Assembly: GCA_016926135.1 (NCBI GenBank)
Contig: JAFGPH010000428.1
Coordinates: forward strand, 1-11,914
Length of the DNA stretch: 11,914 bases
Direction of reading: 5' to 3'
Source of the DNA: Deltaproteobacteria bacterium
GTDB taxonomy: Bacteria; Desulfobacterota; DSM-4660; Desulfatiglandales; HGW-15
The stretch's first letter is position 1; the number at the start of each line of letters is the position of its first letter. Both the position numbers and the translations under genes were made by a program. The notes beneath the pieces were generated by a model. It was given only the letters and a program-made list of their open reading frames with translations, was not told the DNA's origin and ran no database searches. Shown in pieces: positions 1-5,763 of this stretch.

Positions 1-1
1 G

Positions 2-487
2 GTCCTTGATCTGGCCTGCGGGAACGGGGTGATGCTGCCCACCCTGTCGGGACGGTTCGGGCGCGTGGTTGGCGTGGATCTCCATGTGGGCGCTGCGGAA
101 AGGCTGAGACGCGCCAGGGGCCTGCAGAACGTGTCCATAGTCCTCTCCGATGCGATGCATCTCCCGTTCAGAGAGTGCTCTTTTCCCTTTATCCTGGCCT
201 TATCGGCCCTCGAACACTTCAAGGATCTCGACTTTCTGGTCCAAGAGATCCACAGGGTGCTGGCTCCTGGGGGGTATTTCCTCTTCCTCTGTCCTACGGA
301 GAGTCTCTTTTACAGGATGGGCAGGACGGTTTTGGGATACAGGAAGCCGGAGGACCACTACCACACCGCCGATGAGGTGCAGGCGATTCTGAGGAGACAC
401 CTCATCCCCGAAAGGGAGGGCCGATACCCCTCCTGGGCCCCCATGTCCCTTGCCGTCTATCGCATGGGGAGATTTCGCAGATATTGA
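2..487 (+). CDS. Class I SAM-dependent methyltransferase, C-terminal part (5' end outside window)
   Basis: The reading frame is open from the first bases and ends at TGA 485-487. The visible part starts exactly at the SAM-binding motif I (VLDLACGNG), so the N-terminus and start codon lie upstream. A GTG at 29 is inside this motif and is not a plausible start. Motif II follows as VVGVDLHVGAAERL with its acidic residue. Then come SDAMHLPF, ALSALEHFKDLDFLVQEI and RVLAPGGYFLF, the usual order of the Methyltransf_11 (UbiE-like) fold. The family moves a methyl group from SAM to small molecules, lipids, sugars or proteins; the substrate cannot be read from this fragment. It lies 84 bp upstream of a second methyltransferase on the same strand, so the two may be co-transcribed. 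Fold assignment is confident, substrate unknown. Confidence 0.88.
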   Translation, partial: VLDLACGNGVMLPTLSGRFGRVVGVDLHVGAAERLRRARGLQNVSIVLSDAMHLPFRECSFPFILALSALEHFKDLDFLVQEIHRVLAPGGYFLFLCPTESLFYRMGRTVLGYRKPEDHYHTADEVQAILRRHLIPEREGRYPSWAPMSLAVYRMGRFRRY

Positions 488-517
488 AGGGAGCAACAAG
501 TTGTTTGCGTCCTTCAC

Positions 518-541
518 CACAGAGTCACAGAGGGCACAGAG
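518..541. repeat. Triple CACAGAG short repeat in the inter-methyltransferase spacer
   Basis: Three exact copies of CACAGAG lie at 518-524, 526-532 and 535-541, separated by 1 and 2 nt, after TTCAC. Similar ACCACAGAG-type words recur between genes in many environmental bacterial genomes; this is from memory, not a search. No function is established. It is not a CRISPR array because there are no spacers. Confidence 0.75.
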
Positions 542-557
542 ATCGAGTCTCATTACC

Positions 558-562
558 GGAGG
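558..562 (+). promoter_or_regulatory. Ribosome binding site deciding a GTG start at 572
   Basis: GGAGG ends 9 nt before GTG 572. The ATG codons at 584 and 587 are 21 or more nt away, so the GTG start is preferred. Confidence 0.6.
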
Positions 563-571
563 TTCACCCCC

Positions 572-1651
572 GTGTTGCGCCGTATGATGGACATCCTCTG
601 TTGCCCCGTCTGCAAGGCGGATCTGTCTCTCTCCGTAGAGAGCCTCATCAGGCTCCAGAGACCCTCTCCCATGCCTCCGCCAGGTTGCCGGAGTCGTTGC
701 GAGTATGCCCGCCGCCTGCTTCGAAGCGAGGAAGACAGGAGGCGGTCCCACGATTTATGCGAGCAGTGCTACTGGGAGGATGTGGATGAGGGCAGCCTTT
801 CCTGCCCCAGGGGTCATACCTTCCCCATATCCGGGTCCATTCCGAGGCTCCTGCCCACGGGGGTGAAGAGGCAGCGGACCAGGGAGACCTTCGATGTGGA
901 GTGGACGGGATTCAAGCACGGAGAACGGATCTACGGCCACTCGCGGGAGGAGGAACTGGAGGACTTTTTTTGTCGGATGGCGGTTGAGCCTGCCTTGCTG
1001 AAGGGAAAGACGGTCCTGGATGCCGGGTGCGGTGTGGGCAGGCTGGCGTTGGGCATCAGCCGCCTGGCCCGAGAGGTCGTGGCCATGGATTTCAGCGAGG
1101 GGGTGGAGGGGGCCCGGGAGACCGCTCGCGGGAGCCCGCATGTCCATATCGTCCAGGGAGATCTCATGTGCCCGCCTTTTCGCCGGGGTTCTTTTGATCA
1201 CGTTTACAGCAAAGGGGTTCTCCACTATGTGCCCGAGGTGCAGGCCTGCATCGGCCGCCTCACCGAGCTGGTCAGGGAGGGGGGGGCGCTCTCCATCACC
1301 CTTTACCCCAGGATGTCCAGGCCCTTTGAGGTGTTCAACCGATTGCTGAGAGTGGTGACGGTCAGGCTGCCCCTGTCCTCCATCTACGTGCTGAGCCACC
1401 TCCTGGCGCCTCTCCTCCCCCTTTCGTGGAGGTGGAGTGGCCTCCGGTATCGGCCCATCGAACCGGAGGACAGGGCCCACATGATCTTCAACTGGCTCTC
1501 CTCGGAATACCAGAACAGGGCCGACACCCAAGAGGTGGCGGCGTGGCTCCGGGACCTCGGGTTCACCGAGGTCAGGGTCTCCAAGATCCCGGTGGGCATC
1601 ACGGCAACGAAGTTCAATACCCCATTCAGTCCTGCGGCGGCAGCCATGTAA
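572..1651 (+). CDS. SAM-dependent methyltransferase with Trm112-like zinc-ribbon N-terminus
   Basis: A 359-residue protein. Residues 7-15 (DILCCPVCK) and 76-95 (LSCPRGHTFPI then IPRLLP) are the two halves of a Trm112-like zinc ribbon, often found at the front of bacterial methyltransferases. The methyltransferase domain follows. Motif I is VLDAGCGVG at 148-156, motif II is VVAMDFSEGV near 169-178, then GDLMCPPF at 196-203, and SKGVLHYVPEV around 213-223 corresponds to motif IV and beyond. A hydrophobic stretch at about 258-285 may contact membrane or a lipid substrate. The segment between the ribbon halves is long and holds four extra cysteines (39, 43, 63, 66). The start is GTG, chosen by GGAGG at 558-562. 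A methyl transfer in glycan or lipid biosynthesis is plausible from context, but the acceptor is unknown. Confidence 0.88.
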   Translation: MLRRMMDILCCPVCKADLSLSVESLIRLQRPSPMPPPGCRSRCEYARRLLRSEEDRRRSHDLCEQCYWEDVDEGSLSCPRGHTFPISGSIPRLLPTGVKRQRTRETFDVEWTGFKHGERIYGHSREEELEDFFCRMAVEPALLKGKTVLDAGCGVGRLALGISRLAREVVAMDFSEGVEGARETARGSPHVHIVQGDLMCPPFRRGSFDHVYSKGVLHYVPEVQACIGRLTELVREGGALSITLYPRMSRPFEVFNRLLRVVTVRLPLSSIYVLSHLLAPLLPLSWRWSGLRYRPIEPEDRAHMIFNWLSSEYQNRADTQEVAAWLRDLGFTEVRVSKIPVGITATKFNTPFSPAAAAM

Positions 1652-1881
1652 GCCTTCAGGTTTCAGTGTTGACGGTCTCATAAAAAGCCTCTCTTCCGCA
1701 GCATTTTGACTTGCCAAATATATAATACGAAGAACGACCCCTACTACTGACTTAAATTCGTCGTCATGCTTCCTACACCAACATCCCATCTGACACGCTT
1801 GATGGATTCTCCGGAAAGTCATATAACGGTGGCAAAAACGATGTTGATGTACGCGGACAGAAGGAGACTGTAAGAGACAGG
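1652..1881. other. Intergenic region upstream of ygiQ
   Basis: No gene is seen here. A perfect TATAAT hexamer sits at 1721-1726, but the nearest TTGACT (1706-1711) is only 9 bp upstream, so this is not a normal sigma-70 pair. The word TTGACGGTCTCATAAAAAG at 1669-1687 resembles short repeats I recall from deltaproteobacterial genomes; this is weak, from memory. The frame of ygiQ stays open back to the TAA at 1753 but has no ATG, GTG or TTG before 1882. The stretch is visibly AT-richer than the methyltransferase genes. Confidence 0.4.
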
Positions 1882-3576
1882 ATGTTCATTCCCGCAACAA
1901 GCGATGAGCTCAAAGCGCTCGGATGGAAATCACTGGATGTCATCTTGGTGACCGGGGACACTTATTTGGATTCGCCTTTTATCGGCGTTGCGGTCATCGG
2001 CAAGGTGCTGTTGGATGCCGGCTACAAGGTAGGTATCATCGCTCAGCCGGATATCACGAGCGATAGGGACATCCGCAGTCTGGGCGAGCCGGATCTCTTC
2101 TGGGGTGTTACTTCCGGTTGTATGGACTCGATGATATCAAACTATACCGCGACTCACAAAAAACGCAGGCAGGACGATCTCACCGGCGGTGGGGTAAACA
2201 ACCGGCGGCCGGACTTGGCAGTGATTGCCTATAGCAACCTGGTGCGCCGCTATTTTAAAAAAACCAGGCCGATAGTGCTTGGCGGCATGGAGGCCAGTTT
2301 AAGACGCCTCTCCCATTATCATTATGCGTCCGACAGCATCCGCCGCTCCATTCTCTTTGACGCTAAGGCCGATATCCTAGTGTATGGAATGGGCGAACGC
2401 ACCATTCTGGAGTTGGCGGAGAGAATCCGGGACAAGCGGCCGGTTCCAGATATTCGCGGGATCTGTTATATCGCAGCTGAAAAAAGGGAAGGATACATCG
2501 AGCTACCGTCCCACGCGGAAGCCGCGGCAGATCCGGCGGCTTTCAGCCGGATGTTCAAAACCTTCTATCAGAATAATGATCCGGTGACCGCAAAAGGGCT
2601 CTTCCAAAGGCAGGACAGCCGCTACCTGATCCACAACCCACCCCAGCTTCCCCTGACGCCGGCGGAGCTCGACCATATTCATGAACTCGGCTACGAGCGG
2701 GGCGTTCATCCCTATTACGCATCCTGGGGGCCAGTGCGCGCCCTTGAAACCATCCGCTTCAGCCTGACCACCCACCGGGGGTGCTACGGCGAATGCCATT
2801 TCTGCGCCATATCAGTTCATCAGGGGCGAACCATAATTGACCGCACTGAGGCGTCCCTCCTGCGTGAGGCGACGATCCTGAGCGCTCATCCGGAATTTAA
2901 GGGAACGATTCAGGATGTCGGCGGACCGACCGCCAACATGTACGGAATCGATTGCCGGCGCAAAAATAAGAGAGGGGCCTGCCGAGCCAAACGCTGCCTG
3001 ACCCCAGTGGTCTGCAAGAATCTAACAGTCAGCCACAGCCGCCAGATCGCACTATTGAAAAAGCTGAGAGACTTGCCCAAGGTCAAAAAAGTATTCATCG
3101 GCTCCGGCATCCGCCATGATCTGGTGTTGCATGACTCCGCCCACGGGCTCAAATATCTTGAAGAAATTATCCGGCACCACATCTCCGGCCAGTTGAAGCT
3201 GGCGCCCGAGCATTCCGAGAATGAGATTCTTAACCTGATGGGAAAGCCGTCAATAGAAGGATTCATCGAGTTCAAGCGCCGTTTTGAAACGATCAACAGG
3301 CGTCTAAAGAAGAAGCAGTTTCTGAGCTGCTATTTTATCGCGGCCTATCCCGGGTGTACCCTGCAGCACATGGCCCGGTTAAACCGGTTTGCCCGGGAGG
3401 TCCTCAAGTTCAGGCCCCGGCAGGTACAGATTTTCACCCCGTCGCCGTCCACACCGGCGACCTTGATGTATTACACCGGAAAATCGTATAGCACCGGAAA
3501 ACCGCTTTTTGTCGAACAGAACAACCGCAAGAAGGAGCAGCAGAAAAGCCTGGTCCTGAATGGGCTTCCCGAATAA
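1882..3576 (+). CDS. ygiQ: YgiQ family (UPF0313) radical SAM protein
   Basis: A 564-residue protein. The N-terminus (MFIPATSDELKALGW, then DVILVTGDTYLD and GVAVIGKVL) matches the YgiQ family start, which fixes ATG 1882. An AAGGAG at 1861-1866 is 15 nt away, a long spacing. The radical SAM cluster motif CxxxCxxC is at C301, C305 and C308 (HRGCYGECHFCAISVHQG) and would bind the [4Fe-4S] cluster that cleaves SAM. After GGPTANMYGIDC comes a second cysteine group (C357, C366, C371, C377) that is also characteristic of this family. LAPEHSE (439-445) and FTPSPSTPATLMYYTGK (517-533) are further family signatures. The protein stops soon after this last motif, so it lacks the long C-terminal tail of the about 740-residue E. 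coli protein. The reaction of YgiQ is not established. Parts of the gene are AT-richer than its neighbours (2101-2160 counts 27 G/C of 60). Confidence 0.93.
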   Translation: MFIPATSDELKALGWKSLDVILVTGDTYLDSPFIGVAVIGKVLLDAGYKVGIIAQPDITSDRDIRSLGEPDLFWGVTSGCMDSMISNYTATHKKRRQDDLTGGGVNNRRPDLAVIAYSNLVRRYFKKTRPIVLGGMEASLRRLSHYHYASDSIRRSILFDAKADILVYGMGERTILELAERIRDKRPVPDIRGICYIAAEKREGYIELPSHAEAAADPAAFSRMFKTFYQNNDPVTAKGLFQRQDSRYLIHNPPQLPLTPAELDHIHELGYERGVHPYYASWGPVRALETIRFSLTTHRGCYGECHFCAISVHQGRTIIDRTEASLLREATILSAHPEFKGTIQDVGGPTANMYGIDCRRKNKRGACRAKRCLTPVVCKNLTVSHSRQIALLKKLRDLPKVKKVFIGSGIRHDLVLHDSAHGLKYLEEIIRHHISGQLKLAPEHSENEILNLMGKPSIEGFIEFKRRFETINRRLKKKQFLSCYFIAAYPGCTLQHMARLNRFAREVLKFRPRQVQIFTPSPSTPATLMYYTGKSYSTGKPLFVEQNNRKKEQQKSLVLNGLPE

Positions 3577-3639
3577 CGGACCCGGGTTGTTCCTGCTCCC
3601 GTCGTCTTTTCGAATGATATAATGGGGACCTGCGGACCT

Positions 3640-3660
3640 GGGGTCGCGGCATGTAATTGA
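3640..3660. repeat. REP/transposon-end-like debris (first of three GGGGTC motifs)
   Basis: GGGGTC at 3640-3645 is followed by GCGGCATGTAATTGA. The motif recurs at 3848-3853 (followed by AGTTTGGCACTATG) and at 4108-4113 (followed by AGAGCCCGACTT). These resemble decayed copies of short repeats linked to REP-associated tyrosine transposases (Y1_Tnp), as I recall them. No transposase is present, and the assignment is tentative. Confidence 0.3.
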
Positions 3661-3700
3661 TTACTGAGCATTAATGTCCCAGAAATATGCATTGGGAGGG

Positions 3701-3740
3701 CCTATATTGCCCTTTTTGGCCTCAAAAACGGCATTATAGG
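3701..3740. repeat. 40-bp interrupted palindrome, copy 1
   Basis: Left arm CCTATATTGCC (3701-3711) pairs with GGCATTATAGG (3730-3740) at 10 of 11 positions. After one mismatch (3712/3729), TTTTTG (3713-3718) pairs perfectly with CAAAAA (3723-3728) around a GCCT loop. It shares its core with the element at 3798-3837; from 3712 and 3809 the two match at 23 of 29 positions. This is a REP-like hairpin, not a classic terminator, since no T-run follows. Confidence 0.7.
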
Positions 3741-3797
3741 TGATTCGCCCTTGCTGGACCAGAGAACCTTCCGCTTCGCTCTTGGCGTCGTAGCCCT

Positions 3798-3837
3798 GCA
3801 ATAACGGTCTTTTTGCCCTCAAAAAACCCATTATTGC
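3798..3837. repeat. 40-bp interrupted palindrome, copy 2
   Basis: Left arm GCAATAACGG (3798-3807) pairs with CCATTATTGC (3828-3837) at 9 of 10 positions. After two unpaired bases on each side, TTTTTG (3810-3815) pairs with CAAAAA (3820-3825) around a CCCT loop. Its centre is 97 bp from that of copy 1, it has the same total length and the same inner stem, and the outer arms differ from those of copy 1. Confidence 0.7.
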
Positions 3838-3902
3838 CCCAATTTAGGGGGTCAGTTTGGCACTATGTTACTCGATCTCAGCCACTTGCCACGGCCCGAC
3901 CC

Positions 3903-3980
3903 CATCCGCCCGCCATCCGCCCATCCGCAACCATCCGCAACCCCATCCGCCATCCGCATTGACCCCATCCGACCCATCCG
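3903..3980. repeat. Cluster of eight CATCCG words
   Basis: CATCCG occurs at 3903, 3914, 3922, 3932, 3944, 3951, 3966 and 3975, mostly as CATCCGC. The steps are irregular, 7 to 15 nt. This is a degenerate short tandem array. On the minus strand it reads as GCGGATGG-type units. GACCCCATC occurs at 3898 and 3961, and its reverse complement GATGGGGTC at 4105. Confidence 0.75.
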
Positions 3981-4174
3981 ACCGCGGGTCTGAAATGAGG
4001 GACCACAACATTCTGTGGGTTGCATTGTCCATGCTCACGGGGCGAAAAGCTTCCTCTTAGCGTTAGAACACTCGCATTTGTCTGATCTTCAGTATTGATC
4101 TGGAGATGGGGTCAGAGCCCGACTTGCTTGGAGTGCGGATTACGCACGGCGAGAAGAGCATTGAGGCCAGAGGC

Positions 4175-5596
4175 CTAATAGTGCAGGACCCTGGCCAGGC
4201 TGAGGAGATAGTCTTTCAGATGGAAGGGTATCCTGAAGATCTTCCGCTTCTTCAGGAAGCTGTCGTAGAGCCTGTGGAAAAGGGCAAAGAGCCTGTTGGG
4301 GGGGAGTTTGATAAGGGCTTTGATGACAGGAAGGAGGGAGGGATGGGTCACGGCCAATCCGAAGAGCTTCTGCAGATTCTCTATTTGGGATTTCTCCTCC
4401 CGGGATGAAAAGATAAGCGGGGAGGAACCGAAGTAGCTCCTTCCCAGACGGTGTCGGTGCCCATCGAAGAGGCCCTTCGCCAGTGCATACTCCCCCAACT
4501 TCGTCTTGGGGTACGGCTGAAAAAGGGTGGAAATGGGGTTGTCCACCCGGCATCGCGTGTTCAGCTCGACCGTCTCCCAGTCGGCCGCCAGGGAGCCCCC
4601 GGGTAGCCCCAAGATGTTTTCTGCGCCGATGGATATCCCGTGGCTGTGGACCAGGTCAAAGGCCTTGATGATCTCTTCCTTGGTCATCTTCCTTTCCAGG
4701 AGTTCATTCCGGATCCGGTCGTTCCCCGCCTCGATGGCCATGTAGACTGCGCAACAGCCGGCCTCCTTCAGTATCCTCACCTTTTCGCGCTTCACCATCC
4801 TCACCTGCAAGTTGCAGACAAAGGGCAGCCTCACCTCCTTCCTGTAGAGCCTTGCGAATTCCTCCAGCCAGTCCGCAGGGGGCAGGATGAAGATGTCGTC
4901 GATGAACCTCACCAGTTCCATGGGGTAACGGGCCTTGACCTCCCGGATTTCCGATACTACATTCTCGACGCTCCTCCAGCGGATCATCCTGTCCCGCCTG
5001 TAGATTTCCCTGAAGGCCCTGTTGAAGCAATAGGTGCAGCCAAACGGACACCCGCGGTTGCTCAGGAACCTCCTGATCTTGTTGTTCCGCAGATACCGGT
5101 CTTTGTCATAGAGGATTTCCCGGTCCGGGTAGGCAATCTCATCCAGATTCCGAACCAGAGGCCTCACGTCGTTCCTGACAACGCCCCCCTGCGTCTTGAT
5201 CCAGAGGTTCCTGATGCCGGTGATGTCGGAACCGTTCTCCAGCGCGTCGGCCAGGTCGAGGATCGCGCCTTCGCCCTCCCCGATACAGATGGCATCTACG
5301 TTCCGCTCGTGGACCGTTTCCGGAAAGAAGGTGGTGTGAGGGCCGCCAAACAAGGAAACGGTCTCCAGGGTTTTCTTCACCATGTCATTGAGTCGCAGGT
5401 AGTCGTCCTGATTGCCGGAAATCACGGAGTAGGCCGTCAATCCGGGTTGATACCTCCGGATCTGTTGCAGCCAATCCGCCTCCGAGGCGACGAAAGCCCT
5501 GACATCATGCCCATGCCTCTTCAGAATGCTGGATAGAATCATGAGGCCCAGAGGCTCGGCAACGTCAATATTTCTCAGAACAAATGCGATCTTCAT
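4175..5596 (-). CDS. B12-binding-type radical SAM protein
   Basis: A 473-residue protein read right to left, ATG at 5596-5594 and stop TAG at 4177-4175. Residues 1-120 form a Rossmann-like N-terminal domain of the B12-binding radical SAM type: MKIAFVLRNIDVAEPLGL, then SLFGGPHTTFFPE and DAICIGEGEGAI. The usual cobalamin histidine motif DxHxxG is not visible, so real cobalamin binding is uncertain. The radical SAM cluster is SNRGCPFGCTYCFN with C183, C187 and C190. FIDDIFI (231-237), AIEAGNDRIRNELL (287-300) and ENILGLPGG (326-334) are the later SAM-binding strands. Family members do methylations, ring closures and other hard C-H chemistry on lipids, tetrapyrroles and natural products. It is divergent from the glycosyltransferase operon, so a role in the same surface glycan or lipid pathway is possible but unproven. 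No strong ribosome binding site was seen. Confidence 0.9.
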   Translation of the reverse strand: MKIAFVLRNIDVAEPLGLMILSSILKRHGHDVRAFVASEADWLQQIRRYQPGLTAYSVISGNQDDYLRLNDMVKKTLETVSLFGGPHTTFFPETVHERNVDAICIGEGEGAILDLADALENGSDITGIRNLWIKTQGGVVRNDVRPLVRNLDEIAYPDREILYDKDRYLRNNKIRRFLSNRGCPFGCTYCFNRAFREIYRRDRMIRWRSVENVVSEIREVKARYPMELVRFIDDIFILPPADWLEEFARLYRKEVRLPFVCNLQVRMVKREKVRILKEAGCCAVYMAIEAGNDRIRNELLERKMTKEEIIKAFDLVHSHGISIGAENILGLPGGSLAADWETVELNTRCRVDNPISTLFQPYPKTKLGEYALAKGLFDGHRHRLGRSYFGSSPLIFSSREEKSQIENLQKLFGLAVTHPSLLPVIKALIKLPPNRLFALFHRLYDSFLKKRKIFRIPFHLKDYLLSLARVLHY

Positions 5597-5629
5597 TGCA
5601 TGGGCCCGACCAAGCAGGTGTGAGGGTCC

Positions 5630-5657
5630 TTTGCGGAGGCAGCTGCATATTTGCGGA
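5630..5657. promoter_or_regulatory. Paired TTTGCGGA direct repeat flanking a palindrome, candidate operator
   Basis: TTTGCGGA occurs at 5630-5637 and 5650-5657, exactly 20 bp apart (about two helical turns). Between them lies the palindrome GCAGCTGC (5639-5646). This arrangement in a divergent intergenic region could bind a dimeric regulator. It may also be chance. Confidence 0.3.
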
Positions 5658-5700
5658 AAAAGCCTGTATCATTGGATGAAGTTTCATGCCTCTTTTAACA

Positions 5701-5729
5701 TTTTCATGCGGCACGGGAAAGGGTATATT
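5701..5729 (+). promoter_or_regulatory. Candidate sigma-70-type promoter for the glycosyltransferase operon
   Basis: TTTTCA (5701-5706, 4 of 6 to consensus) and TATATT (5724-5729, 5 of 6) are 17 bp apart. Transcription would start near 5736, leaving a leader of about 28 nt before ATG 5764. It would exclude an ATG at 5686 as the start. Confidence 0.4.
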
Positions 5730-5763
5730 TGGACAAAGCCCTGCAGCTTGCGCATCGCGGAGA

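Larger units (their letters stand above)
3577..4174. other. 598-bp convergent intergenic region rich in repeats, no credible gene
   Basis: This lies between the stops of ygiQ (plus) and the radical SAM gene (minus). It contains two related interrupted palindromes (3701-3740, 3798-3837), eight CATCCG words (3903-3980) and three GGGGTC-type motifs (3640, 3848, 4108). It also has a small hairpin, GTGCG/CGCAC, at 4133-4147. A TATAAT at 3618-3623 has no matching -35. An ORF at 3857-4060 is built largely of the CATCCG repeat and is not believed. No clear GC-hairpin plus T-run terminator was found for either gene. Confidence 0.7.

Noticed and set aside
518..541. CRISPR-like reading of the CACAGAG repeat
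   Set aside because: The units are 7 bp with 1-2 nt between them. There are no spacers and no cas genes.
1706..1726. TTGACT plus TATAAT as a ygiQ promoter
   Set aside because: The spacer is 9 bp, far too short for sigma-70. The TATAAT alone is not enough.
755..1822. Minus-strand ORF (355 codons) under the second methyltransferase
   Set aside because: The plus strand carries the methyltransferase motifs and a ribosome binding site. The antisense protein is His-, Pro- and Arg-rich with no motif.
1756..1881. Possible N-terminal extension of ygiQ
   Set aside because: The frame is open from the TAA at 1753, but there is no ATG, GTG or TTG before 1882, and the family N-terminus begins exactly at 1882.
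3581..3588. ACCCGGGT palindrome after the ygiQ stop as a terminator
   Set aside because: It has no loop and no T-run downstream, so it cannot form an intrinsic terminator hairpin.
3857..4060. Small plus-strand ORF (67 codons) in the repeat-rich gap
   Set aside because: Most of it is the CATCCG array translated, it has no ribosome site, and nothing resembles a protein.
4640..5536. Long plus-strand ORF (298 codons) opposite the radical SAM gene
   Set aside because: It is antisense to a gene with clear radical SAM motifs, and its own translation is valine- and proline-rich with no family motif. It is a shadow of a GC-rich gene.
5686..5763. Upstream ATG start for the first glycosyltransferase
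   Set aside because: The 26 extra residues do not look like a signal or membrane segment, and the best promoter candidate overlaps them. ATG 5764 is preferred, although its ribosome site is also weak (GGAG only 1 nt away).
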